From Bin55 sp965220235 (GTDB lineage Bacteria; Pseudomonadota; Gammaproteobacteria; Pseudomonadales; Azotimanducaceae), in NCBI GenBank assembly GCA_965220235.1, contig OZ244815.1, forward strand, positions 1,674,001 to 1,738,000: 64,000 nucleotides of DNA. Reading direction: 5' to 3'. Both the position numbers and the translations under genes were made by a program. Positions 1 through 8,403 of this stretch are shown piece after piece. Below the pieces are notes generated by a model. That model saw only the letters and a program-made list of their open reading frames with translations, was not told the origin of the DNA and did not search any database. How positions within the stretch are numbered: the stretch's first letter is position 1; each line of letters starts with the position of its first letter.

Positions 1-263
1 CTATCGAGCAATATGGACCGTCCGCTTCGTGTCCGGTTTTGGTCCGAGGTGATTCAAATGCGGTTGAATTCAATGACGTTGATCAAGCGCTGAGCGAACC
101 ACAAACAGATATTCGATTATTTGGTAAACCCGAAGTACACGGCTCGCGACGAATGGGAGTCATAGTCACTCGACGTGAAACAGTTGACAAAGCTCGCGCT
201 GCAGCAGTTCGTCTCGCCGATCGTGTGAATGTTGGTCCCGCTACAGAGGTTTCACGTCTTTAG
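1..263 (+). CDS. purT: Formate-dependent GAR transformylase PurT, C-terminal fragment
   Basis: The gene enters from the left edge; only the last 87 residues (reading from base 3) are present, so the ATP-grasp core is outside the window. The remaining piece carries the family's C-terminal signatures: QYGPSAS, then IRLFGKPE and GSRRMGV. PurT uses ATP and formate to formylate glycinamide ribonucleotide in purine synthesis, in the cytoplasm. It ends at TAG 261-263. No convincing Rho-independent terminator follows before the leuA leader region. The family call is firm from these motifs; completeness cannot be judged. Confidence 0.9.
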   Translation, partial: IEQYGPSASCPVLVRGDSNAVEFNDVDQALSEPQTDIRLFGKPEVHGSRRMGVIVTRRETVDKARAAAVRLADRVNVGPATEVSRL

Positions 264-352
264 ATCGGTACTTGCAGACTCCTATTCGTATGTGTGAACG
301 CAACGATAGAATCTAATCGCGGTCACATCGGGATGCCAGAGCTGTTGCTTCC

Positions 353-358
353 TATAAT
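353..358 (+). promoter_or_regulatory. Consensus -10 box of the leuA leader transcript
   Basis: A perfect TATAAT lies 10 bases before the leader-peptide ATG at 369. No good -35 hexamer is seen at 16-18 bp spacing. If this is the -10 element, transcription would start near 365, so the leader mRNA would begin almost at its start codon. The placement is inferred from sequence only. Confidence 0.45.
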
Positions 359-368
359 TTCCCACATC

Positions 369-449
369 ATGAATGTCACCATCTCTTCGGTTCACGGACG
401 AACCCACTGGTCATCTTTAATTACGCTGACGCTGCTGCTGCCGGTTTAG
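369..449 (+). CDS. Leucine-rich leader peptide upstream of leuA
   Basis: A 26-codon reading frame starts at ATG 369 and stops at TAG 447-449. Its last ten codons read LITLTLLLPV, with five leucine codons, four of them CTG. This is the classic design of a leucine attenuation peptide: ribosome stalling on Leu codons reports charged tRNA-Leu. The stop codon lies in the loop of a GCCGG/CCGGC hairpin (440-454), so a ribosome finishing the peptide would open it. No Shine-Dalgarno sequence precedes the ATG, and the -10 box sits only 10 bases upstream, so the peptide may be translated from a leaderless mRNA. The frame and codons are seen; the regulatory role is inferred from leuL/ilvL-type systems. 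Confidence 0.6.
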   Translation: MNVTISSVHGRTHWSSLITLTLLLPV

Positions 450-483
450 CCGGCGTATTACTTTCTCTCGGGACCTTTGTCCC
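440..483 (+). promoter_or_regulatory. Paired hairpins between the leu leader peptide and leuA (candidate attenuator)
   Basis: Two short perfect stems follow the Leu codons. One is GCCGG-TTTAG-CCGGC at 440-454, the other GGGAC-CTTT-GTCCC at 470-483. Neither is followed by a strong T tract, so a classical intrinsic terminator is not evident. Control could instead be Rho-dependent, or act on leuA translation about 40 bases downstream. Confidence 0.4.
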
Positions 484-524
484 ACCTTTGAACTCCCAAC
501 CGCTTTCTCACCCTTGAGATTTCC

Positions 525-2231
525 ATGATGTTGACAGCACCTAATCCCGGCCGTCGTGCTGGTGCTATGCCATTCCAGAAATACCGTGCATTTCCCCGTG
601 TCGAACTGGATGATCGAACGTGGCCAAATAGTCAGATCGAACGACCGCCTCGATGGTGTAGTGTTGACCTTCGAGACGGCAATCAAGCGCTCATTGATCC
701 AATGAACGTCGATGAGAAGATGGCGATGTACGAACTGTTGCTTGAGATCGGTTTTACGGAGATTGAAGTTGGATTTCCGGCCGCATCACAGATGGATTTC
801 GATTTCTGTCGCACGATCATTGAGGATGAATTGATCCCAAAAGGCGCTTTAGTACAGGTGCTTTGTCAAGCTAGACCGGAACTGATCGAGCGTACGGTTG
901 ACGCATTACGAGGCGCAGAAGGAGCCATTTTTCATCTATACAACTCGACATCGACGCTTCAACGGGACGTCGTTTTCAATATGGATCGAGCCGGGATCAT
1001 CAATCTTGCAGTTAAGGGGACTGAATTGGTTCGGGATATCACGCGAGATCTTGGTGATACGCAAGTCACTTTCGAGTATTCACCTGAGAGTTTTACTGGT
1101 ACCGAGCTTGATTTCGCGATTGATATTTGTGATGAAGTAGCGAATACTTGGGGTGCGACGGCCGAACAACCGGTCATCATCAATCTACCGTCAACCGTAG
1201 AGATGGCGACGCCCAATATATATGCGGATCAGATTGAGTACTTCTGTCGAAATTTCCCGAATCGTGACCGTGCTGTCATCAGTCTGCACACCCACAACGA
1301 CCGAGGAACGGGAATCGCAGCGACAGAACTAGCACTAATGGCGGGTGCAGAGCGGGTTGAAGGTACGCTGTTTGGTAATGGTGAACGCACTGGTAATTGC
1401 GACATCATGACGATGGCGATGAATCTCTTCTCACAAGGAGTGGATCCGCAACTCGACTTCCGCGATATGCCGCGCATCCGTCAGATCGCAGAGGAAGTCA
1501 CAAAAATCGGCGTGCACGAACGACACCCTTATGCCGGTGACCTTGTGTTCACAGCGTTTTCCGGGTCGCATCAAGATGCGATCAAGAAAGGGATGGCGGT
1601 TGTAGAGAAAGACCGTTGGGAAGTTCCCTACCTACCGATCGATCCAGCGGATGTAGGGTCTTCGTATAAGGAAACCGTACGCGTTAATAGTCAGTCCGGG
1701 AAGGGTGGCGTTGGTTTCATCCTTGAGCAGCATTTCGGAATCTCACTTCCGCGCGAGATGTTGCAGGAGTTTGCGAAACAGGTACAGGTACTTACAGAGG
1801 ACCTCGATCGTGAGGTGAGACGCGATGAGATTCTTCAGGCATTGTTTGACACGTTCGAAGCGCAAGAAGGACCTTATGCATTGCTTAACTACGAGTTGAA
1901 CAATGCGGCATACGACATGCTAGTCTGCGAAGGATTGGTTCAAGTTTCTGAGAATGAAGTGTCAATCAGTGGCAAAGGATCCGGACCCATTGAAGCGTTT
2001 GTCAACGCCATGGTCGCGACCTTGAACGAACCGTTGAACGTTGCTGCGTATCACGAACACGCCTTGCGTGAAGGCGATGTAGTAGGCAAGGACGCTCAGG
2101 CCGTTGGGATCGTGTCGATCGAGTTTGGTGAAGGTTCTGTTTTTGGTGTAGGTCGAAGTAAGAACACGGTGACCGCCTCGTTATTAGCGATTATTTCAGC
2201 GATCAACCGGCGTTGGTCTCAGCGTCAGTAA
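525..2231 (+). CDS. leuA: 2-isopropylmalate synthase (long LeuA type)
   Basis: This enzyme condenses acetyl-CoA with 2-oxoisovalerate, the first committed step of leucine synthesis. The 568-residue protein has the HMGL-like TIM barrel with DLRDGNQ (Arg50, Asp51) and the metal-binding HTHND segment (His255, His257). A C-terminal LeuA regulatory domain runs from roughly residue 430 onward, the part that binds leucine in the family. Length and motifs match the long form common in actinobacteria and many proteobacteria, not the E. coli-type form. ATG 525 was chosen; ATG 567 is an alternative, and neither has a strong ribosome site. The gene stands apart from leuCDB, which lies 34 kb away, and has its own leader region. 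Function is near certain. Confidence 0.96.
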   Translation: MMLTAPNPGRRAGAMPFQKYRAFPRVELDDRTWPNSQIERPPRWCSVDLRDGNQALIDPMNVDEKMAMYELLLEIGFTEIEVGFPAASQMDFDFCRTIIEDELIPKGALVQVLCQARPELIERTVDALRGAEGAIFHLYNSTSTLQRDVVFNMDRAGIINLAVKGTELVRDITRDLGDTQVTFEYSPESFTGTELDFAIDICDEVANTWGATAEQPVIINLPSTVEMATPNIYADQIEYFCRNFPNRDRAVISLHTHNDRGTGIAATELALMAGAERVEGTLFGNGERTGNCDIMTMAMNLFSQGVDPQLDFRDMPRIRQIAEEVTKIGVHERHPYAGDLVFTAFSGSHQDAIKKGMAVVEKDRWEVPYLPIDPADVGSSYKETVRVNSQSGKGGVGFILEQHFGISLPREMLQEFAKQVQVLTEDLDREVRRDEILQALFDTFEAQEGPYALLNYELNNAAYDMLVCEGLVQVSENEVSISGKGSGPIEAFVNAMVATLNEPLNVAAYHEHALREGDVVGKDAQAVGIVSIEFGEGSVFGVGRSKNTVTASLLAIISAINRRWSQRQ

Positions 2232-2234
2232 GTA

Positions 2235-2260
2235 ACACGAGATGGACTCTTAGTGTTTTT
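2235..2260 (+). terminator. Possible leuA terminator
   Basis: The stem ACACGAG pairs with CTC and GTGT across a three-base bulge and is followed by four further T residues. It lies a few bases after the leuA stop and before the convergent gene. It is imperfect, so confidence is limited. Confidence 0.35.
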
Positions 2261-2392
2261 CATGCAAAGTAAGAGGGAATTTCTAAGCGTGAACGAATGA
2301 AGGAAGTAGATCTTGAAAATGCAAGATTTATGGTCGAGACCAGTGTTCCTTTAAGTTGAGGAATTCGCATAGTAAGTACTTGACGCAGACGT

Positions 2393-3904
2393 TTACCGGT
2401 TGTCAGCGCGACTATACGAGTCAGGTAAAAAAAACCAAGATGACTCGGGCCAATTCTTGTATTTACGTTCCTCAACCGAATTAATAGCGTTGTTCAATAG
2501 GCGCTCCTCGCTCATAGAGAGTCTACTTGCCATCGCAGTATCTATACCCGTCAGAATATTCGTAGCAGATTGGACTTTTCCCAAGCGATGAAGTCGTTTG
2601 ATCAACCGTGAAGCGTATACGATCATCGAGCTATCCAAACTGAGAGCTCGCAGAAAACTATCATCACTCGTTTCGTCGGAACTAAGGTGAGCTTCGAGCA
2701 CTTCTCCTTCCGCGCTCGTGTCAAGTTCAGTAAATCGTTCTAACAGTTCATCAATGATTGATACGAGTTCTGCGTGATGATCTTCAAGGCATTGTCCTTG
2801 TTTGTTCCACCAGGACGGTCCATCTAACAGGAACTCGGCATGCATAGAACAATCACGCGTAAGTCCTATCAAGAGTGAAATACTGGCTCGAGTCCAGTCA
2901 GAGGCGGGGGAGTCAAGCTGATTGGAATCTGCTAGCCCGAAATGGCTGATTAGCTTGACACAGTGATCAAGAAGACCAAGTTCTAATGCGTGACTGCTAC
3001 ACGCAAACGCGAGAGACTCGGAACGACCATGATCGGATGCGAGATCGTATTCATTAGAGAATTCTTGAATTAGAGCCGCGCGTCGATTCTCGGCGTAATC
3101 ATCCCGTCCGATCTCAACACGACTCGCAATTTGCTGAAAATTCTTGAACGCTCGAGTAAGTATGGCGTTGTATAACGACTCCAATGCCCAATCTAACTTT
3201 GCAGCTCCTTCGTTTTGCTCAATCGCGAGGTCATATGTCTCGAGTAACGTGTGATCAACTCGTAGAAATAGGTTTCTGACTTCATCCTTCGTTAGTTCGG
3301 ATCCAGAACCTTCTCCTGCCAGCCAGTTTTCTGAAATTTCGCTCAGTTCACTGAAGATAAACCTCGGGATGAGAGATCGATTCTGTGGACATTCAAGATC
3401 GAGATTTGCTTTTTGTAGGTACAGACCAAGACGATTCACTAGATCGTCGTCGAACAGGCTCAACCACGATCGGAGATGCAGTGCGATTGGGTGATGAGGG
3501 TTCGAAGCGAGGACGCGGCGAACGCTCGCTTCGGAGTCGTTGCGCTTAAATGCATCTATATTAGCGCCGAATTCGTTCAATCGATTAAAGTGGTTTCTTA
3601 GATAGATTCGTCTTAAAACCGACTCATCGTCGGTGTTCATAGCGGCTTCAAGCCCCTCCATGTGTTGGGGACAAGGACCAACGAATCCTGGATCAATTGA
3701 TAACGGACGTTTCCAACAATGTTCTACAGCCTGATCACGCGATTCGGCGTATCGTGACTTACGCACTTCAACGCACGCATCCGTCTCTGCGTTGCAAGGC
3801 GCTAAAACGCGTTTCCCAAACGCTATATACAGTTTTTGGGTTTCGCATCGATCGTCATTAGATGGCATCGGCGACTCCGCGAAAAATTGCGCGCAGCTGA
3901 ACAA
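2393..3904 (-). CDS. Uncharacterised, probably exported, alpha-helical protein
   Basis: I do not recognise a family. The 503-residue frame starts at TTG 3904 and encodes a largely acidic, probably helical protein. The N-terminal 80 residues are rich in Cys (pattern typical of a periplasmic region with disulfides), and a repetitive-looking helical stretch spans about residues 100-480. Only TTG or CTG starts exist in frame, and the frame upstream reads LLLLFSCAQFF, the end of a hydrophobic stretch. A clean signal-peptide start (ATG at 3972, beginning MQLKTIARGA with an Leu-rich core) exists in another frame and runs into the same region. This suggests either a frameshift in the real 5' end or a sequencing error near 3885-3910. 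It converges on leuA. No function is proposed. Confidence 0.6.
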   Translation of the reverse strand: MFSCAQFFAESPMPSNDDRCETQKLYIAFGKRVLAPCNAETDACVEVRKSRYAESRDQAVEHCWKRPLSIDPGFVGPCPQHMEGLEAAMNTDDESVLRRIYLRNHFNRLNEFGANIDAFKRNDSEASVRRVLASNPHHPIALHLRSWLSLFDDDLVNRLGLYLQKANLDLECPQNRSLIPRFIFSELSEISENWLAGEGSGSELTKDEVRNLFLRVDHTLLETYDLAIEQNEGAAKLDWALESLYNAILTRAFKNFQQIASRVEIGRDDYAENRRAALIQEFSNEYDLASDHGRSESLAFACSSHALELGLLDHCVKLISHFGLADSNQLDSPASDWTRASISLLIGLTRDCSMHAEFLLDGPSWWNKQGQCLEDHHAELVSIIDELLERFTELDTSAEGEVLEAHLSSDETSDDSFLRALSLDSSMIVYASRLIKRLHRLGKVQSATNILTGIDTAMASRLSMSEERLLNNAINSVEERKYKNWPESSWFFLPDSYSRADNR

Positions 3905-4086
3905 GAGCAGAAGACTTGGGAGTACGTTACAAGCAACAACGCTGCACCGCGAGCGATAGTTTTTAGCTGCATCCTAGTCTGATCGTGCCCAGTTGATTCA
4001 TCAGCTTGATCTGCCGATAGTGTATCTAAGCGGGCTAATTAGGAGAGGATGGCGTAAGGGAACGACAGAATCGGTAGCGTCCGTAT

Positions 4087-5409
4087 CTAGTCTCGCGTTG
4101 GATCGCTTTGCTCTTCCTGTGCTGGATCGCCGACTTCAAAATCATCATCGAACGGTAACTGAGTAATGGTGGCGGACTTTATCGCGTTGTCGACAATTTC
4201 GATGATCTCCACACGGTAGTTCTCGATCGTAATCGACGTCTGTCCAGAAGGTACACGGCGCAGGTGATCGAGTACCCAACCATTGACGGTTCGTGGACCA
4301 TCTTCTGGAAGGGTCCAGTTAGCAGTGTTGTTTATTTCGTGGAGAAGCGTATTCCCGGTGACCCGGTAGGTGTTATCGTCGATTGGCGAAATCACGCCGG
4401 ACTCGGTTTCGTGAGAACCTAGCGTAAACTCGCCGACGATTTCCTCGATGATGTCGTCGATTGTGATCAGACCAACGACGACACCGTATTCGTCGACGGC
4501 GATACTGAAGCGTCTACGCCGCTGTTTGAAGTTATTGACTAATCGAGACAGCGGTACCTGACTAGGTGTGTAGTAGGTATTTTCGAGCGCGGCAATTAGA
4601 TCCTCCTTTGATGCACCTGGGTCTTGGAGCACACGATTAGCCTCCCGCATATGGAGGATCCCTTGTATGTTGTTAATCGTGCCGCGATATGCAGGTAGAC
4701 GTGTATGCGCTGCTGCTGCGATCCGTTGACGGATGTTCACCATTGAATCGTTCAGATCGATACCGTAGATTGAGTCCCTAGGCTGCATCACGTCACCGAC
4801 GGTCTGTTCTTCCAAACTCAGAATATTCAGGATCATCAGTTGTCGGTTTCGAGGCAACTTTCGTGCCTGGTCGAAAACTTGGCGTAGTTCGTCCTCCGTA
4901 AGGTCCTCATCATCCACGACGCCGCGCGTGAAAGGCTTGACTACAAACGCACCACAGAAATTCGAAAACGCGACTAAGTACTTCATGATGGATTGAAGCG
5001 GTAGAAGTACGTAAGCGCTAGGGTAGGCGATTGATTCGGGTCTTACAGCACCAATTGTTTTCGGCGCGATATCCGCGAAAATCAAGAAGATGAACGTAAT
5101 TGATACGGTCGTAATTACCCCACCTAGCTCAGTGCCGAACCAACGCACGAACACCACATTTGCGACGACGGCCGCTGAGTAGTTAACGAGGTTGTTGCCG
5201 ATCAATATGACGCCGAGAAGTCGATCCTTGTGCTGAAGCAGCTTGTACGCACGACGAGCGCCTCCGTGTCGTTTGCGCACTAGCGCTCGCATCCGATAGA
5301 CATTTAGTTTCATCATCGCTGTTTCGGCGCCTGCAAAGAAAGCGCTCATCAATAGGAGGATGAATACCGAGAGGATCAATACCCAAGCGGGTACAACAAA
5401 GGTTTCCAT
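4087..5409 (-). CDS. yfjD: CNNM/CorB-type membrane protein with CBS pair and CorC_HlyC domain (YfjD-like)
   Basis: The 440-residue protein has an N-terminal DUF21/CNNM membrane domain, with a first helix at about residues 7-27 and several more hydrophobic stretches to about 160. A pair of CBS domains follows (about 190-330; MQPRDSIYGID and DEYGVVVGLIT are recognisable), and a C-terminal CorC_HlyC transporter-associated domain ends it. Family members are linked to Mg2+/Co2+ efflux or resistance. It is followed on the same strand by ypjD further upstream at 5431, and ffh is divergent; yfjD-ypjD-ffh is a conserved gammaproteobacterial arrangement and supports the assignment. Start ATG 5409. The substrate is not proven by sequence. 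Confidence 0.88.
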   Translation of the reverse strand: METFVVPAWVLILSVFILLLMSAFFAGAETAMMKLNVYRMRALVRKRHGGARRAYKLLQHKDRLLGVILIGNNLVNYSAAVVANVVFVRWFGTELGGVITTVSITFIFLIFADIAPKTIGAVRPESIAYPSAYVLLPLQSIMKYLVAFSNFCGAFVVKPFTRGVVDDEDLTEDELRQVFDQARKLPRNRQLMILNILSLEEQTVGDVMQPRDSIYGIDLNDSMVNIRQRIAAAAHTRLPAYRGTINNIQGILHMREANRVLQDPGASKEDLIAALENTYYTPSQVPLSRLVNNFKQRRRRFSIAVDEYGVVVGLITIDDIIEEIVGEFTLGSHETESGVISPIDDNTYRVTGNTLLHEINNTANWTLPEDGPRTVNGWVLDHLRRVPSGQTSITIENYRVEIIEIVDNAIKSATITQLPFDDDFEVGDPAQEEQSDPTRD

Positions 5410-5430
5410 TTGATTTGAGTTGGTTAGAAG

Positions 5431-6249
5431 CTAGGTCCCATAGCCGAATGCGAACTGAAGTCCGAAATAGCCTATGAGCAATATGGCAAATGCGAGAAGC
5501 GATAACCTTGCAGAGATTTGTCCACGCCATCCGAACCAGAGTTGGCCGCAGATTAGCGCAAGATACAGTACCCAGCAGATCAACGCGATCCCCAAGTGCA
5601 AGACGTAATTGCCTTGCTGTACGAAGTCCCAGCGGAAAATCAATCCCGTGACGATTGTCAGTGTAAGGAACGTAACGCCAAGCCACTGCAAATGCATTGC
5701 TGTGGCTTCAACGGTTTGGAGTGGCGGCATCAACTTCACAAAAGAGGTAGAGTCATTCTTCTTCAATCGCTGGTGCAATACGATGATGGACCCGGCTTGT
5801 ACAGCTGCTAAACCTAGTGTGGCATACGTGACCATACTGATCAATACGTGTGCAATAGCGGTCGGCTGATCTATTAACGCACCCTCACGAGGGGAAAGGA
5901 GAAGACCAAAGAACAGCGAGATGATTGCGAGAGGGACGCCTACCAGTGCTAAGACGCGATAGCCTTGAACGAGATAAAGATAAAACGTACAAATCATGGC
6001 GACGAAGGTCATGATGACAGCGCTGGACCAGATCGAGAGATAGATCCCAGATCCCGTACTAACGACTAACACAGCATAGATGAGGTGCATTGCCATCGCT
6101 GGCGTTACAAGCGCCGCGACTCGACGATTCGGAAACGATTCGATTGCTTTGGCACGCAGCTGTAGCCAAAGATAGAGTAAATACAGCAGCGCTGCGATGC
6201 CGCCAAATAGGTCCGGCGCGATCTGCTGTGAAAATAGATTGAGCGTCAC
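5431..6249 (-). CDS. ypjD: YpjD, CcsA-like inner-membrane protein
   Basis: The 272-residue protein is almost entirely hydrophobic, with about eight predicted membrane helices. It fits the cytochrome c assembly protein (CcsA/CcmC-like) fold used by YpjD. It sits 21 bases upstream of the CorB-like gene on the same strand and is divergent from ffh, 56 bases away, as in E. coli. Its exact role is unclear in the family; an accessory role with the CorB-type protein has been suggested from gene linkage. Start GTG 6249. The identity rests on hydrophobic profile, length and neighbourhood, because individual motifs are weak by eye. Confidence 0.82.
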   Translation of the reverse strand: MTLNLFSQQIAPDLFGGIAALLYLLYLWLQLRAKAIESFPNRRVAALVTPAMAMHLIYAVLVVSTGSGIYLSIWSSAVIMTFVAMICTFYLYLVQGYRVLALVGVPLAIISLFFGLLLSPREGALIDQPTAIAHVLISMVTYATLGLAAVQAGSIIVLHQRLKKNDSTSFVKLMPPLQTVEATAMHLQWLGVTFLTLTIVTGLIFRWDFVQQGNYVLHLGIALICWVLYLALICGQLWFGWRGQISARLSLLAFAILLIGYFGLQFAFGYGT

Positions 6250-6305
6250 AACGTTCTCAAAAACTAGAATTCACGCGCCGTAATCCAGCGCAGATTTGCG
6301 CCCTC

Positions 6306-7655
6306 ATGTTTGACAATCTAACGAACAAACTCACGCAGACGTTTTCGGGTATCCGTACTCGAAAACTGACTGAGAACAACGTTGCCGAAGCGATCCGTGA
6401 AGTCCGCACCGCTTTGCTTGAGGCTGATGTTGCCCTTGAAGTCGTTATCCCGTTCGTCGAAGCCGTCAGGAAAAAGTCTGTAGGGCGAGAGTTCGTCGCG
6501 TCGGTGCGACCAGGTGACATGTTCGTGAAGTTCGTCCACGACGAGCTGGTGTCGCTCATGGGGACGGAAGTTTCCAGCCTCGAGCTCAGGGCATCCAATA
6601 AACCAGCTGTCATTTTAATGGCTGGTTTACAGGGAACGGGTAAAACAACCACGGTCGCCAAGCTTGCCCGGTACCTCCAGAACGAACAGGAACAGAAGGT
6701 AGCGACCGTTTCGGCGGACGTGTATCGACCTGCTGCAATTGAACAACTGCGAGTTCTCTCGGAGGCGGCAAACGCTCACTTTATTGCAACGACAGCTGAC
6801 GAGCAACCCGTCAAGATTGTGAAAAACGCAGTTTCTGTCACGCAGGATCTCGGGATCGATACGCTCATCGTCGATACCGCTGGTCGTTTAGCCATTGACG
6901 ATGACATGATGGCAGAAATTCGGGAACTTCACGATAGCCTCCAGCCATCGGAAACTTTGTTCGTCGTGGATGCAATGACCGGGCAGGATGCGGCGAAGAC
7001 CGCCCGAACGTTCGATCGCGTGTTGCCTCTCACGGGCGTTGTGCTGACGAAGGCGGACGGAGATGCTCGAGGTGGGGCAGCGCTCTCGGTACGTGCGATC
7101 ACTCACAAGCCGATCAAGTTTCTTGGTACTGGCGAGAACATCGATGGTCTCGAGCTGTTCCATCCAGACCGATTGGCATCACGCATTCTTGGGATGGGTG
7201 ACATTCTGGGATTGGTTGAAGAAGCTGAAAAGAAAGTCGATGTAGATGCATCCGAGCGGGTCGTCAAGCGAATGCTGCGAGGTACTTCGTTCACATTTGA
7301 CGACATGCGTGAGCAGATCAAGCAAATGTCAGATATGGGCGGCATGGCTAGCGTACTTTCGAGACTGCCGAACGCTCCGAACGTGAAGGTGAAAGAAACC
7401 GATGATGACGTTATCCGAAAGCACGCGATCATCATCGACTCGATGACGGCGAAAGAACGAGCATTCCCCAATTTACTAAACATACCGTCACGCAAGAAAC
7501 GGGTCGCGGCGGGGAGTGGTACGCGAATTCAGGATGTGAACTTCACGATACGCAAGTTCAAGCAGATGCAAAAGGCAACGAAGCGTCTCGGCCGAATGGG
7601 ACGTTCGAGCAAGATGCTCGCACAACTTGAACAAATGATGGGTGAGAACAAGTGA
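6306..7655 (+). CDS. ffh: Signal recognition particle GTPase Ffh
   Basis: Ffh binds 4.5S RNA and the signal sequences of nascent membrane proteins and delivers ribosomes to FtsY. The 449-residue protein has the N-domain bundle (1-90) and a G domain with P-loop GLQGTGKTT (107-115), DVYRPAA, DTAGR (from 190) and TKADGDARGG (from 248). A Met-rich M domain follows from about 325, with the RNA-binding helices (VAAGSGTR and a C-terminal LEQMMG). The P-loop has Thr where most homologues have Ala (GLQGAGKT). Start ATG 6306. It is divergent from ypjD and precedes the rpsP operon by 136 bases, the usual gammaproteobacterial order. Confidence 0.97.
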   Translation: MFDNLTNKLTQTFSGIRTRKLTENNVAEAIREVRTALLEADVALEVVIPFVEAVRKKSVGREFVASVRPGDMFVKFVHDELVSLMGTEVSSLELRASNKPAVILMAGLQGTGKTTTVAKLARYLQNEQEQKVATVSADVYRPAAIEQLRVLSEAANAHFIATTADEQPVKIVKNAVSVTQDLGIDTLIVDTAGRLAIDDDMMAEIRELHDSLQPSETLFVVDAMTGQDAAKTARTFDRVLPLTGVVLTKADGDARGGAALSVRAITHKPIKFLGTGENIDGLELFHPDRLASRILGMGDILGLVEEAEKKVDVDASERVVKRMLRGTSFTFDDMREQIKQMSDMGGMASVLSRLPNAPNVKVKETDDDVIRKHAIIIDSMTAKERAFPNLLNIPSRKKRVAAGSGTRIQDVNFTIRKFKQMQKATKRLGRMGRSSKMLAQLEQMMGENK

Positions 7656-7791
7656 CGTCACGTATCATGCTTGTGAGCACCCGTGAATCCAAGTTGCACC
7701 GTTAGCCTAGAACTTCGTCAAGTTCGCGTCAAATCATGGATTCCCTAAGTAAAATCCGCCGCTTGCTAATCAAGGTCAAAAGCCTGTTTCT

Positions 7792-8400
7792 ATGGTCGTA
7801 ATCCGTCTTGCCCGCCATGGCTCGATTCATAAACCGTTCTATCATGTGACTGTCGCCGATCGACGGGCGCGACGCGATGGTACGTTCATTGAACGAGTTG
7901 GCTTTTACAACCCGATCGCAAAAGGCAAAGCCGAACGACTGCGAATCGATCTTGCTCGCGTTGACTATTGGGTTGGTCAGGGTGCGCAAACGTCCGAAAC
8001 GGTTTCACGGTTAGTCAAGGAAGCTCGTCGAGCGGATCAGATTGGCCCGACGGAAGAAGCTGATCAACCTGAAGAATCTGTCGAATCTGCGGAAAAAGAA
8101 TCCGCTGAGTCAACAGAAGCGACTGCATCGGACGCACCTGTTGAAGCATCGTCTAGTGAAGAAACACCGGATGAAGCTGTAGCGGAAGACTCGACCGCCG
8201 AGGCAAAGTCTGATGAAGACACTGTTGAAGCTGCGGCAGAGGATACTTCGTCTGAAGTTGAGGCCGACACGGCAGAGGCTGTTGAAGCTGCGTCAGACGA
8301 ACCTGCTGAAGCAGCAGCACCTGTCGAGGTAGAGTCAGACGCTAGTGACGAGTCTACGACGGACGAAACTGACTCAGAAGACGAGAAACCAGCTACTTAA
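7792..8400 (+). CDS. rpsP: 30S ribosomal protein S16 with long acidic C-terminal tail
   Basis: Residues 1-85 are a normal S16 (MVVIRLARHGS start, FYHVTVADRRARRDG, ERVGFYNP). S16 is a primary assembly protein of the 30S body and usually has about 80-90 residues. Here the chain runs on in frame to 202 residues. The extra segment of about 117 residues contains only a few residue types (Ala, Glu, Asp, Ser, Thr, Val, Pro), with more than forty acidic residues and three Lys. There is no frameshift; the next gene, rimM, begins three bases after the stop. The tail is probably disordered. It could be an accretion typical of this lineage or a functional polyanion. Gene order rpsP-rimM-trmD-rplS confirms the identity of the head domain. 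Confidence 0.95.
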   Translation: MVVIRLARHGSIHKPFYHVTVADRRARRDGTFIERVGFYNPIAKGKAERLRIDLARVDYWVGQGAQTSETVSRLVKEARRADQIGPTEEADQPEESVESAEKESAESTEATASDAPVEASSSEETPDEAVAEDSTAEAKSDEDTVEAAAEDTSSEVEADTAEAVEAASDEPAEAAAPVEVESDASDESTTDETDSEDEKPAT

Positions 8401-8403
8401 AAG

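Noticed and set aside
417..686. Minus-strand ORF overlapping the leuA leader and 5' end
   Set aside because: It is antisense to leuA and the leader, has no recognisable motif and no sensible upstream signals.
5183..5686. Minus-strand ORF of 167 codons between the CorB-like and YpjD genes
   Set aside because: It overlaps two well-supported membrane-protein genes in another frame and has low-complexity Arg/Ser composition typical of shadow frames.
8064..8270. Ser/Ala-rich antisense ORF in rpsP
   Set aside because: It is simply the complement of the repetitive Glu/Ala/Ser-coding tail of S16.
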